Part shown: piece after piece, positions 1-6,415 of the stretch
Position numbering within the stretch: the first letter of the stretch is position 1
How the letters are laid out: the number at the start of each line of letters is the position of its first letter
DNA from: JBGOUV01 sp041477815
GTDB lineage: Bacteria; Acidobacteriota; Terriglobia; Bryobacterales; JACQDG01
Direction: 5' to 3'
Length of the DNA stretch: 12,729 nucleotides
Assembly (NCBI GenBank): GCA_041477815.1
Contig: JBGOUV010000191.1
Location: forward strand, 1 to 12,729
Translations under genes and position numbers: made by a program
The notes under the pieces: generated by a model
Database searches by the model: none
The model's input: the letters and a program-made list of their open reading frames with translations, nothing else
Told to the model about the DNA's origin: nothing

Positions 1-104
1 CGATCCGAGTCAGCCGGCTGCAAGGACCAGACGTGTTTACTGTCGCCCCAGTCTATGGCCACATAAGCAGCAAAGCGGGGTTCGTCAGTGCTATCAACGT
101 TCAT
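1..104 (-). CDS. IS110-family transposase (DEDD), N-terminal fragment cut by window edge
   Basis: Reading the minus strand from an ATG at 104-102 gives 34 codons that stay open to the left edge. The peptide contains FAAYVAIDWGDSKHVWSLQ. This matches the beginning of IS110-family transposases, whose RuvC-like DEDD domain opens with a hydrophobic strand and a first catalytic Asp in an 'AIDW/GID' motif (Asp18 here). A good ribosome binding site (GGAGGAG on the minus strand, within 114-119) lies about 8 bases before the ATG and decides the start. IS110 enzymes excise and insert their element as a circle, guided by a bridge RNA encoded in the element's non-coding end. The rest of the DEDD domain and the C-terminal Ser domain lie outside, so intactness cannot be judged. 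Family call is fairly sure; subgroup is unknown. Confidence 0.82.
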   Translation of the reverse strand, partial: MNVDSTDEPRFAAYVAIDWGDSKHVWSLQPADSD

Positions 105-119
105 CTCGCAATCTCCTCC

Positions 120-290
120 ATTCGGGCAGGCGCGCCCTGTTCCCGCGAAAGGCTTATAGTAGAGTCCTGGTTGTTCCGGACGGCATCTGAGCATGTCGTT
201 CTGGGAACAAAGCGGCTCCCGCTGCTCGAGACACTGCTAGTAAACTCGGGTGTTGGCCCGTGGAACTCGTAGCAGCGGGAGGCCTGCTTA
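120..290 (-). ncRNA. Candidate IS110 bridge RNA (two stem-loops upstream of the transposase)
   Basis: Between the IS110 start codon and about 290 there is no convincing ORF, but there is strong RNA structure. Stem-loop 1 pairs 271-281 with 216-226 (11 perfect base pairs) and, after a one-base bulge at 270, 266-269 with 227-230. It encloses a 35-base loop holding a small hairpin (247-250 with 257-260). Stem-loop 2 pairs 204-210 with 171-177 (7 base pairs) around a 26-base loop. On the minus strand the order is stem-loop 1, stem-loop 2, about 65 bases, ATG. Two large-looped hairpins in a roughly 180-base leader are what is known of IS110 bridge RNAs (target-binding and donor-binding loops). A weak promoter-like pair on the minus strand (TTTTCC at 325-320, TACATA at 302-297) would start transcription near 290. 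The bridge-RNA role and exact ends are inference. Confidence 0.55.
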
Positions 291-577
291 ACCCTATATG
301 TACGCTGTTTTCTTCGCCTGGAAAAGCGCGGCTAACGCCGCTTGCCGCGACAGTGCTGAGCGGGGCAAGAGGGCTCAAACGCCGCCCCCTTGCCCCGCGC
401 CCCCATCCCCGCTCCATTCCAGATACCTCGGCGGATGGGTTGACTGTCCCAGGACCTTTCCCTCCGGAGTCACTATACTAACCACGCCAGGATCAAGGGT
501 CCAACCTGGCGCGATGCCTGCACCGAAGCGGGGGTCACGCGGGGCGAGTTTCTGAAGGCCTGGGAGGCATAACGGGG
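283..577. other. Non-coding stretch between IS110 end and preT; hairpins and possible promoter
   Basis: No ORF here looks real: the open frames overlap each other on both strands and none resembles a known protein. The left end of the IS110 element probably falls in this stretch, but I cannot see its boundary. Two inverted repeats stand out. One is 360-369 with 389-398 (10 perfect base pairs, 19-base loop, no T-run). The other is 485-491 with 505-511 (CGCCAGG/CCTGGCG, 13-base loop). A TATACT hexamer at 474-479 could be a -10 box for preT, but the only TTGACT (440-445) is 28 bases upstream, which is too far, so a promoter is only possible. If TATACT is used, the second hairpin would sit at the very 5' end of the preT leader. 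Confidence 0.4.
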
Positions 578-1906
578 ATGAGGAACATCGCGCCGGAGTT
601 GACGCGGCAGGAGTTTGACCGGGCGTTTGCGGAGATTGCCCCGGCCTTGGGCAAGCAGGAGGCGGCGGTGGAGGCGAACCGGTGTCTCTACTGCTTCGAT
701 GCCCCGTGTACGGCGGCATGTCCGACCCATATCGACGTGCCGCGGTTCATCAAGAAGATTGCCTCCGCAAATTTGCGGGGGTCGGCCCTGACCATTCTGG
801 ACTCGAACATCCTGGGACTGAGCTGCGCGCGGGTGTGTCCGGTGGAGGTGCTGTGCGAGGGGTCGTGCGTGATGCACGGGTACAACCGGAAGCCCATCGA
901 GATTGCGCGGTTGCAGCGTCAGGCGATGGATTGGTTTTATGAGCACGGCGCGCGGTTGCCGGAGCCGCGGGTGGTGCCGGGTAGGGCGGTGGCGTGCGTG
1001 GGGGGAGGGCCGGCATCGCTGGCTTGCGCGGCGGAGTTGAGGCGCCACGGGGTGGCGGTTACGGTGTACGAGTCCAAGCCCCTGGCGGGAGGTTTGAATA
1101 CCTACGGAATCGCGGAGTATAAGCTGCGTCCGCCCGACGCGCTGCGCGAGGTGGCGCTGGTGCGGTCGCTGGGGGTGGAGTTCCGGACCGGCGTGGAGGT
1201 GGGGAGAGACGTCGGGATGGAGGAGATCGAGGAACGCTACCAGGCCGTGTTCCTGGGGGTGGGGTTGGGGCCCACGCACGCGCTGGCGGCGCCGGGGTCG
1301 GAGCTGGTGGGGGTGGTGGACGCGCTGCGGTTTATTGCCGAGTACAAGACGGGCAGGCCGCAGGTGGGGCAGAGGGTGATGGTCGTGGGGGCTGGGAACA
1401 CAGCGATCGATGCGGCTACTGCGGCGCGGCGGCTGGGGGCGGAGGAGGTTACGATTCTCTACCGCAGGGGGGAGAAGGAGATGCCGGCGTTCCGGTACGA
1501 GTACGAGCTGGCGAAGGGAGATGGGATCCGGTTCTCGTGGTTGACGCTGCCGGTGGCGGTTCACGGAGCCAGGTCGGTGGAGGCGATCGAGTGTGTGCGG
1601 ATGGAGCTGGGTCCGGCGGACCGGACGGGACGGAAGCGGCCGCAGCCGGTGGAGGGATCGAATTTCCGGTTGGCGTGCGATATGGTGATCCTGTCCATCG
1701 GGCAGTCCAGATGGATTGAATTCTTGCGGCATTGGCGAGGGGTGGAGCTGGCCGACGGGTGCGTGAAGGTGGATCCGGAGACGGGACAGACCACGAATCC
1801 GCGATACTTTGCGGGAGGGGATTGCGTGAATGGCGGCAGAGAGGTGGTCGATGCGGTGGCGGAGGGAGCGCGGGCGGCGCGGGGGATCGTGAAATGGCTG
1901 ACCTGA
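578..1906 (+). CDS. preT: NAD-dependent dihydropyrimidine dehydrogenase subunit PreT
   Basis: Flavin/Fe-S electron-transfer subunit (442 aa) that takes electrons from NADH and passes them to PreA for reduction of uracil and thymine to the 5,6-dihydro forms, in the cytoplasm. The N-terminal third has two cysteine clusters (C36, C39, C44, C48 and C83, C87, C93, C97) as in the GltD/DPD N-terminal domain. Gln113, in a PIEIARLQ context, lines up with the unusual glutamine cluster ligand of mammalian DPD. An FAD-binding loop VGGGPASLACA follows at about 141, a second dinucleotide fold VVGAGNTAIDAA at about 269, and the FAD-contacting FAGGDCVNGG at about 411. Length is normal for PreT. The ATG at 578 has GGGAGG at 562-567, ten bases upstream. 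The stop overlaps the preA start. A GltD-like oxidoreductase would be the alternative, but the preA partner settles it. Confidence 0.93.
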   Translation: MRNIAPELTRQEFDRAFAEIAPALGKQEAAVEANRCLYCFDAPCTAACPTHIDVPRFIKKIASANLRGSALTILDSNILGLSCARVCPVEVLCEGSCVMHGYNRKPIEIARLQRQAMDWFYEHGARLPEPRVVPGRAVACVGGGPASLACAAELRRHGVAVTVYESKPLAGGLNTYGIAEYKLRPPDALREVALVRSLGVEFRTGVEVGRDVGMEEIEERYQAVFLGVGLGPTHALAAPGSELVGVVDALRFIAEYKTGRPQVGQRVMVVGAGNTAIDAATAARRLGAEEVTILYRRGEKEMPAFRYEYELAKGDGIRFSWLTLPVAVHGARSVEAIECVRMELGPADRTGRKRPQPVEGSNFRLACDMVILSIGQSRWIEFLRHWRGVELADGCVKVDPETGQTTNPRYFAGGDCVNGGREVVDAVAEGARAARGIVKWLT

Positions 1907-3231
1907 CTACGATATTTGCGGGGCGCATCGAGAGTCCCAACCCCTTTTGGCTGGCGTCCGGACCGCCGGCGAATTGCGGGGACCAGGTGATGCGGGCGTT
2001 CGACGCCGGCTGGGGGGGGGCCGTCTGGAAGACGCTCGGCGAGCCGATTGTCAATACCACCTCGCGGTACTCGTCGGTTGATTGGAACGGGGCGCGGATG
2101 ATGGGGCTCAATAATATCGAGCTGATTACGGACCGGCCCCTGGAGGTCAACCTGCGCGAGATCGCGGAGGTGAAGCGCCGGTATCCGCGGCAGGCGGTGA
2201 TTGCGTCCCTGATGGTGGAGTCAAAACGGGAGGCGTGGCACGAGATTGTGAAGCGGGCGGAGGGCGCGGGGTCGGACGGATTGGAATTGAACTTCGGGTG
2301 TCCGCACGGGATGAGTGAACGGGGGATGGGGAGCGCGGTGGGACAGGTGCCGGAGTACACCACCATGATCACCGCGTGGGTGAAGGAGGTGGCGCGGACG
2401 CCGGTGCTGGTGAAGCTGACGCCGAACATCTCGGATATCCGGGTGATCGCGCGGGCGGCGCGACGGGGGGGCGCGGACGGGTTGTCGGCCATCAATACGA
2501 TCAACTCGATTACGTGGATCGATCTGGATACCCTGACCCCGCGGCCGGACGTGGGCGGGAAGTCGGCGCACGGCGGATATTGCGGGCCGGCCGTGAAGCC
2601 GATCGCGCTGCACCTGGTCCAGCAGATTGCGGGGGAAGGGTTGCCGGTGTCGGGGATCGGGGGGGTGCAGGGGTGGAGGGAAGCGGCGGAGTTTCTGCTG
2701 CTGGGAGCGACGACGGTGCAGGTGTGTACGGCGGTGATGCACTACGGATACCGCATCGTGGAGGACATGATCGACGGGCTCGACAACTGGATGGATGAGA
2801 AGGGGTTCCGGACGATAGACGACTTCCGGGGTCGCAGCCTGCCCCGGGTAGTCGAGTGGAAGCACCTCGACCTGAACCATAGGATCGTGGCCAAGATCGA
2901 TCGGGACAAGTGCATCGGCTGCGGCCTCTGCTACATCGCGTGCTGGGACGGGGCGCACCAGTGCATTCATCGGGACGGCGGGGCCCCGCCGGAGCAGGTG
3001 GAGGGGGCCAGCCGCCGCAAGATTGCCTGGACGCCGTCGCCGAGCGTGCCCCGGGATCCGGCGGGGAAGACGCCGCCGGAGCGCATCCCGCGCGTGGATG
3101 AAGCCGAGTGCGTGGGGTGCAACCTGTGCCGGCTGGTTTGTCCGGTGGAGGACTGCATCACCATGGAGAAGGTGGAGACGGGCCTCGGGCCGGAGACGTG
3201 GGAGGAGCGCAGCGGGCGGGGAGCTGTTTGA
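1894..3231 (+). CDS. preA: NAD-dependent dihydropyrimidine dehydrogenase subunit PreA
   Basis: Catalytic FMN subunit (445 aa from the ATG at 1894) reducing uracil/thymine, first step of reductive pyrimidine catabolism. The dihydroorotate dehydrogenase-like barrel is recognisable by SPNPFWLASGP near residue 14, LNFGCPHGMSERGMGS (132-147) with the catalytic-loop Cys136, KLTPNISD (174-181), INTINSI (200-206) and SGIGGV (253-258). The C-terminus has two 4Fe-4S motifs, C340/C343/C346/C350 and C406/C409/C412/C416. About 40 residues separate them (roughly 361-398, rich in Pro, Arg and Gly), longer than I recall for E. coli PreA. The Ser usually preceding the catalytic Cys in DPD is Gly135 here. The frame is open upstream to 1732, but those 54 codons lie inside preT and do not resemble PreA; ADLTTIFAGRIESPNPF is the expected N-terminus. 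It overlaps preT by 13 bases, so translation is probably coupled. Confidence 0.93.
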   Translation: MADLTTIFAGRIESPNPFWLASGPPANCGDQVMRAFDAGWGGAVWKTLGEPIVNTTSRYSSVDWNGARMMGLNNIELITDRPLEVNLREIAEVKRRYPRQAVIASLMVESKREAWHEIVKRAEGAGSDGLELNFGCPHGMSERGMGSAVGQVPEYTTMITAWVKEVARTPVLVKLTPNISDIRVIARAARRGGADGLSAINTINSITWIDLDTLTPRPDVGGKSAHGGYCGPAVKPIALHLVQQIAGEGLPVSGIGGVQGWREAAEFLLLGATTVQVCTAVMHYGYRIVEDMIDGLDNWMDEKGFRTIDDFRGRSLPRVVEWKHLDLNHRIVAKIDRDKCIGCGLCYIACWDGAHQCIHRDGGAPPEQVEGASRRKIAWTPSPSVPRDPAGKTPPERIPRVDEAECVGCNLCRLVCPVEDCITMEKVETGLGPETWEERSGRGAV

Positions 3232-3253
3232 CCTGGCCGAGGTAAAGCGGAGG

Positions 3254-3484
3254 TTGCGAAGGGCTGCCTTCCTAGCCCTCGCCTTCGGCTGGTCTGCTTC
3301 GGCGGAGGCAGCGGAATCTGCCCGGACGAATTGTTTCTTCGGGAACGATCCTGGGAAATGGAGGACCGGGATTTCCTATTATCCGGCCAAAGTTTTTCAG
3401 GGGATCCTGCTCGAGCTCCCTACGAAATCCATCCTGGCGCGGCCTCATCTGGATAGATTATTTCCTAACGAGCCCTTAGTTTAG
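3254..3484 (+). pseudogene. Remnant of a secreted SBBP-associated (DUF7948-like) protein
   Basis: An open frame without an ATG runs to a TAG at 3482-3484. From a possible TTG at 3254 it reads like a signal peptide (basic LRR, hydrophobic AAFLALAFGWSASA, small residues). It continues with SARTNCFFGNDPGKWRTG and YYPAKVFQGI. That resembles the 'NYFIGNDPxKWRTxVPxYxxVxYxxVYPGIDLVYYG' block found at the start of the large SBBP/beta-propeller secreted proteins common in Solibacter-type acidobacteria. After about residue 50 the match stops and the frame ends early, where the family would continue for several hundred residues. There is no clear ribosome binding site. I read it as a 5' fragment of a destroyed gene. 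The family match is from memory and short, so moderately uncertain. Confidence 0.5.
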
Positions 3485-3499
3485 GCACTTTTCAGGGCG

Positions 3500-3985
3500 T
3501 TCCGTGACGACTTTGAGTTTCCTGATCCGTAATATCAACGATACGCAGCCGCCGGCCCTGACCGCCCCGCCGAATATCGCCCCGGCCTGCATCGCCCCAG
3601 CGCTGATCCAGCCCTCGCAGTTGGGCACGGCGACGGCGAGTGATAACTGCCCGGAGTGAGCTCAGTCACTCGGACCGGCGTGCCGAATGGGAGCGTCTAC
3701 CAGGAAGGCACGACCGTCATCACGTATTCGGTATCCGACGCGGCCGGCAACCTCACCCAACGGACTCAGAACGTGACGCTGAGCCCCAACCACCGGATCC
3801 ACGGCCACCTGCAATCGGTGGTTCCGCCCACTCATAGCGGCACGAATCACCAGCACCACGGGCAGCACGGCCACACGGTGCAGGCCAATTCGTGTCCGCC
3901 GCAGGTGCCGGGTCATTAGCCATCGGCGGTGGAGGAGGCGCCGGAGGAGGGACTGTTTTCGGCTCCGCCTCGCGTTGAGCCGTAG
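3500..3985 (+). pseudogene. Frameshifted partial copy of the 3' end of the downstream P-domain/HYR gene
   Basis: From about 3530 to 3975 the DNA is a close copy of about 5854-6292, the 3' end of the intact secreted-protein gene. Shared words include INDTQPPALTAPPN, QLGTATASDNCP, TVITYSVSDAAGNLTQRTQ and the His-rich NHQHHGQHGHTVQANSCPP. It is broken in two places. One C is missing in the run at 3650-3652 (three C against four at 5973-5976), which brings a TGA into frame at 3657-3659. In the restored frame a TCG serine codon has become TAG at 3917-3919. Similarity fades before 3530 and after about 3975, so there is no start and only the last HYR-like domain and tail are represented. It is the remains of a tandem paralogue or a partial duplication. 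Between the two lesions the frame stays open and His codons are mostly kept (10 against 12), so decay is recent. Confidence 0.82.
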
Positions 3986-4311
3986 GCGGCGGATGAGCTT
4001 GCCAGGGCCGGAAGTTCGAGCTTCCGCTGAACCGGCCCCGTCATGCTGTGCCGGGTCAGGAACGCGGAACCCCGTGATCGGGTTCCCGGCGCGAAAAGGG
4101 CGTCGAAAGGCCGCCCCCCAGGCACGCGAACTGGGGCTCCGCCGTTCACTCGGGCAGATAGGAACCTGGGGCCACCGAACAGTAGACCAAAATAATTCTT
4201 GGCAACGGACGGTACATTGAGTTACAGTACTATCGTACCGCGTCCGGTTCTGGCACAGGAGTAGCTGTGTCCTGTGTCCTGGGACCCAAAAGCCAAATCA
4301 AGAGGATATTA
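3986..4311. other. Intergenic leader region with several hairpins and a possible promoter
   Basis: No credible gene; open frames on both strands are short, low-complexity and unlike any family I know. Inverted repeats: 4009-4014 with 4021-4026, 4066-4072 with 4080-4086 (GGAACCC/GGGTTCC), 4210-4215 with 4235-4240 (CGGTAC/GTACCG) and 4254-4260 with 4270-4276 (CACAGGA/TCCTGTG). The segment 4180-4235 is much more AT-rich than its surroundings and holds a sigma70-like pair, TTGGCA (4199-4204) and TACAGT (4223-4228), 18 bases apart. Transcription from there would start near 4235 and give a leader of about 75 bases, with the 4254-4276 hairpin inside it, for the secreted protein starting at 4312. The promoter is a guess from sequence only. 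Confidence 0.35.
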
Positions 4312-6300
4312 ATGAAGAAATTGCGCCAGACGGTAGCTTGTGTGATGCTCAGTTGGCTGTTGGCCGGCGGGGTGGGCCCCACCAGAGGGTTATTGATGGC
4401 CCAAGCGCGGCTCAACAAGGAAGGTATGCACGAGCAGATGCGGCAGTTGGCGGTCGCGATGCGGGTGCTAAAGGGGCAAATCGGGGAATCGGAGCGCGTG
4501 AACGGGGCCACGGACACGGCGCTGCGCGCGCAGTTGGACTCCCTCCAACAGCAGTTGAACCAGATTTCGGCGCAAATGGGTGGAGATCTGCCGTCGCCCG
4601 GGGACCTCGGGGTTCAGGCGCTGGCGGCTGATGCTGGTCCAGGCGTGCGGGTGGCGCCGGCAGCGCCGCCGGGATGTGTGTCTACACTCACGACGTTCAC
4701 CCAATCGACACCGGTGGCGATCCCTACGGGGCCGGCGGTGGTTACCTCCACACTGGTCGTGAGCGGGGCCGGACCGTACCTTCTGGATGTAGACTTGACA
4801 ACGTTCATAACCCATACGTTCAACGCCGACCTGGACATCACCCTGACCTCGCCGGCAGGAACGGTGGTGACGATCACTACCGACAACGGCGGCAGCAATG
4901 ACAACGTATTCAATGGGACGGTGTGGGATGACAGCGCCAACCCGGGAGGCCAGGTACCCTACACCACCAACAACGGGCTGGTGACCGACCATCTCTACTC
5001 AAACCTGGTAGTCGCCACGCCGCTCGTACCGGAGGAGCACCTGGCGGCGTTCATAGGCGAGAACCCCAACGGGACCTGGACCCTGACCATCAGCGACGAC
5101 CTGGCGGGGGACGGTGGTAATTTGGCTAGTTGGTCGCTAAACACAACCACGCTGCCGGCCGCGCCGATCACCACGCTGAACAACTATACCCAGAGCACAC
5201 CGGTTGCGATCCCCACTGGTCCGGCGGTGGTTACCTCCACGCTGGTGGTGGCGGGCGCTCCGGCCTACCTGTCGGATGTGAACCTGACCACGTTTCTCAC
5301 CCACACGTTCGCCGCCGACCTGGACATTACTCTGATGTCGCCGGCAGGCACGGTGGTGACGATCACTACCGACAACGGCGGAAGCAATGACAACGTTTTC
5401 AACGGGACGGTATGGGATGACAGCGCCAACCCGGGAGGCCAGGTACCTTACACCACCAACAACGGGCTGGTGACCGACCACGCCTACGTGAACCTCACCA
5501 CGGCCACGCCGCTCGTACCGGAGGAGGCCCTAGGCGCCTTCATCGGGGAGAACCCCAACGGAACCTGGACGCTGACCATCAGCGACGACCTGGCGGCGGA
5601 CGGCGGTTCTCTGAATAGTTGGTCTCTGGCGATAACCACAGCGAATTGCGGCGGCTGCTCCTTGACCTGCCCGGCCAACGTCACGGCTTCCAATACGGTG
5701 AACCAGTGTGGCGCCGTGACCAACTACGCGGCGCCCACGACGACCGGTACTTGCGGCACGGTAACGTGCGCGCCGGCCTCCGGGTCCTTCTTCGCGGTGG
5801 GGACTACCACGGTCACGTGCACTGCCACGGGGGCAAGCTGCAACTTCACGGTGCGGATCAACGATACGCAGCCGCCGGCGCTCACAGCGCCGCCCAACCT
5901 GGCCCCAGCCTGCGAAGCTCCAGCGCTGATCCAAACCTCCCAGTTGGGAACGGCAACGGCGAGTGACAACTGCCCCGGAGTGAGCTCGATCACCCGCACC
6001 GGCGTGCCCAATGGCAACGTTTATCAGGACGGCACGACCGTCATCACGTATTCGGTCTCCGACGCCGCAGGCAACCTTACCCAACGGACCCAGAACGTGA
6101 CGCTGACCCCCAACCATCGGACCCATGGCCACCTGCATTCCGTGGTTCCACCCACTCATACCGGCGAGAATCACCAGCACCACGGGCAGCACGGCCACAC
6201 GGTGCAGGCCAATTCGTGTCCGCCGCATGTGCCGGGTCATTCGCCATCGGCGGTGGAGGAGGCGCCGGAGGAGGGACTGTTTTCCGCCCGGCCTCGCTGA
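4312..6300 (+). CDS. Secreted protein with coiled coil, two P-domains, HYR-like domains and His-rich tail
   Basis: A 662-aa exported protein of unknown role. The ATG at 4312 is preferred over upstream GTG/ATG codons (4267) because AGAGGA at 4301-4306 precedes it and MKKLRQTVACVMLSWLLAGG then starts a normal signal peptide, probably cleaved after AQA near residue 32. Residues about 33-92 look like a coiled coil (EQMRQLAVAMRVLKGQ, LDSLQQQLNQISAQ). Two proprotein-convertase-type P-domains follow (about 127-280 and 290-443), each with a DLDITLxSPAGTVVTITTDNGG block and the GENPNGTWTLTISDDLA block. Next come a Cys-rich HYR-like domain (about 447-525) and a second partial HYR (about 526-600: TVITYSVSDAAGN). 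The C-terminus has 12 His between residues 602 and 643, then an acidic SAVEEAPEEG end. No protease or other enzyme domain is visible, so adhesion or matrix binding is a guess. The broken copy upstream points to a tandem family. Confidence 0.85.
   Translation: MKKLRQTVACVMLSWLLAGGVGPTRGLLMAQARLNKEGMHEQMRQLAVAMRVLKGQIGESERVNGATDTALRAQLDSLQQQLNQISAQMGGDLPSPGDLGVQALAADAGPGVRVAPAAPPGCVSTLTTFTQSTPVAIPTGPAVVTSTLVVSGAGPYLLDVDLTTFITHTFNADLDITLTSPAGTVVTITTDNGGSNDNVFNGTVWDDSANPGGQVPYTTNNGLVTDHLYSNLVVATPLVPEEHLAAFIGENPNGTWTLTISDDLAGDGGNLASWSLNTTTLPAAPITTLNNYTQSTPVAIPTGPAVVTSTLVVAGAPAYLSDVNLTTFLTHTFAADLDITLMSPAGTVVTITTDNGGSNDNVFNGTVWDDSANPGGQVPYTTNNGLVTDHAYVNLTTATPLVPEEALGAFIGENPNGTWTLTISDDLAADGGSLNSWSLAITTANCGGCSLTCPANVTASNTVNQCGAVTNYAAPTTTGTCGTVTCAPASGSFFAVGTTTVTCTATGASCNFTVRINDTQPPALTAPPNLAPACEAPALIQTSQLGTATASDNCPGVSSITRTGVPNGNVYQDGTTVITYSVSDAAGNLTQRTQNVTLTPNHRTHGHLHSVVPPTHTGENHQHHGQHGHTVQANSCPPHVPGHSPSAVEEAPEEGLFSARPR
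4690..5160 (+). repeat. Tandem P-domain repeat, unit 1
   Basis: First of two direct DNA repeats within the secreted-protein gene, period 489 bases (163 codons). For example CCGGTGGCGA at 4711 corresponds to CCGGTTGCGA at 5200, and the stretch from 4862 to about 4990 is nearly base-for-base the same as 5351 to about 5480. Synonymous sites are also conserved there, which indicates a recent duplication or gene conversion rather than protein-level constraint alone. Confidence 0.88.
5179..5649 (+). repeat. Tandem P-domain repeat, unit 2
   Basis: Second copy of the 489-base repeat. Divergence from unit 1 is concentrated at the edges and around 5486-5545 (where unit 1 reads LYSNLVVATP and unit 2 AYVNLTTATP), while the central block around 5347-5480 is almost identical. 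Confidence 0.88.
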
Positions 6301-6324
6301 GGTCAGGACGTGGCGCAGGGGGCC

Positions 6325-6388
6325 GGGTCGAGACTCGTCTCGACCCTTGCCCGGCGATAGGTAGAGGTTTCGACACGAGTGTCGAGAC
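6325..6388. terminator. Twin hairpins between convergent genes, possible bidirectional terminator
   Basis: The 115-base gap between the secreted-protein gene (plus) and queE (minus) holds two near-perfect hairpins. The first pairs 6325-6333 with 6338-6346 (GGGTCGAGA/TCTCGACCC) around a CTCG loop. The second pairs 6367-6375 with 6380-6388 (GTTTCGACA/TGTCGAGAC, one G-T pair) around a CGAG loop. Both share the word GTCGAGAC. There is no T-run after either, so a classical intrinsic terminator is not shown. Position between converging genes favours a termination or mRNA 3'-end role; they could also belong to a REP-like dispersed repeat family. Confidence 0.5.
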
Positions 6389-6415
6389 GTCAGGCACCTG
6401 TGAAGCTCCGCGACG

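Noticed and set aside
473..1732. 419-codon open frame on the minus strand opposite preT, and similar long frames at 1449-2504 and 2221-2970
   Set aside because: Arg/Pro/His-rich translations with no motif, fully antisense to well-supported preT and preA.
1732..1893. Upstream extension of preA by 54 codons
   Set aside because: The extra residues are Gly/Arg-rich, lie inside preT in another frame, and do not match PreA; the N-terminus of the family begins at the ATG at 1894.
2320..2350. Suspected loss of the PreA active-site Cys (GMGSAVGQ where DPD has GLACGQ)
   Set aside because: The catalytic Cys of the DPD family is the one in the NxSC motif, present here as NFGC (Cys136); the later position is not the catalytic residue.
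3023..3253. Start of the SBBP-like remnant placed at 3023 inside preA
   Set aside because: Those codons overlap preA in another frame and give an Arg/Trp-rich peptide with no family resemblance; only the part after about 3240 reads like a signal peptide.
3916..4220. Short open frames on both strands between the broken copy and the secreted-protein gene
   Set aside because: Low-complexity Ala/Arg/Ser-rich peptides, mutually overlapping, no ribosome binding site and no family match.
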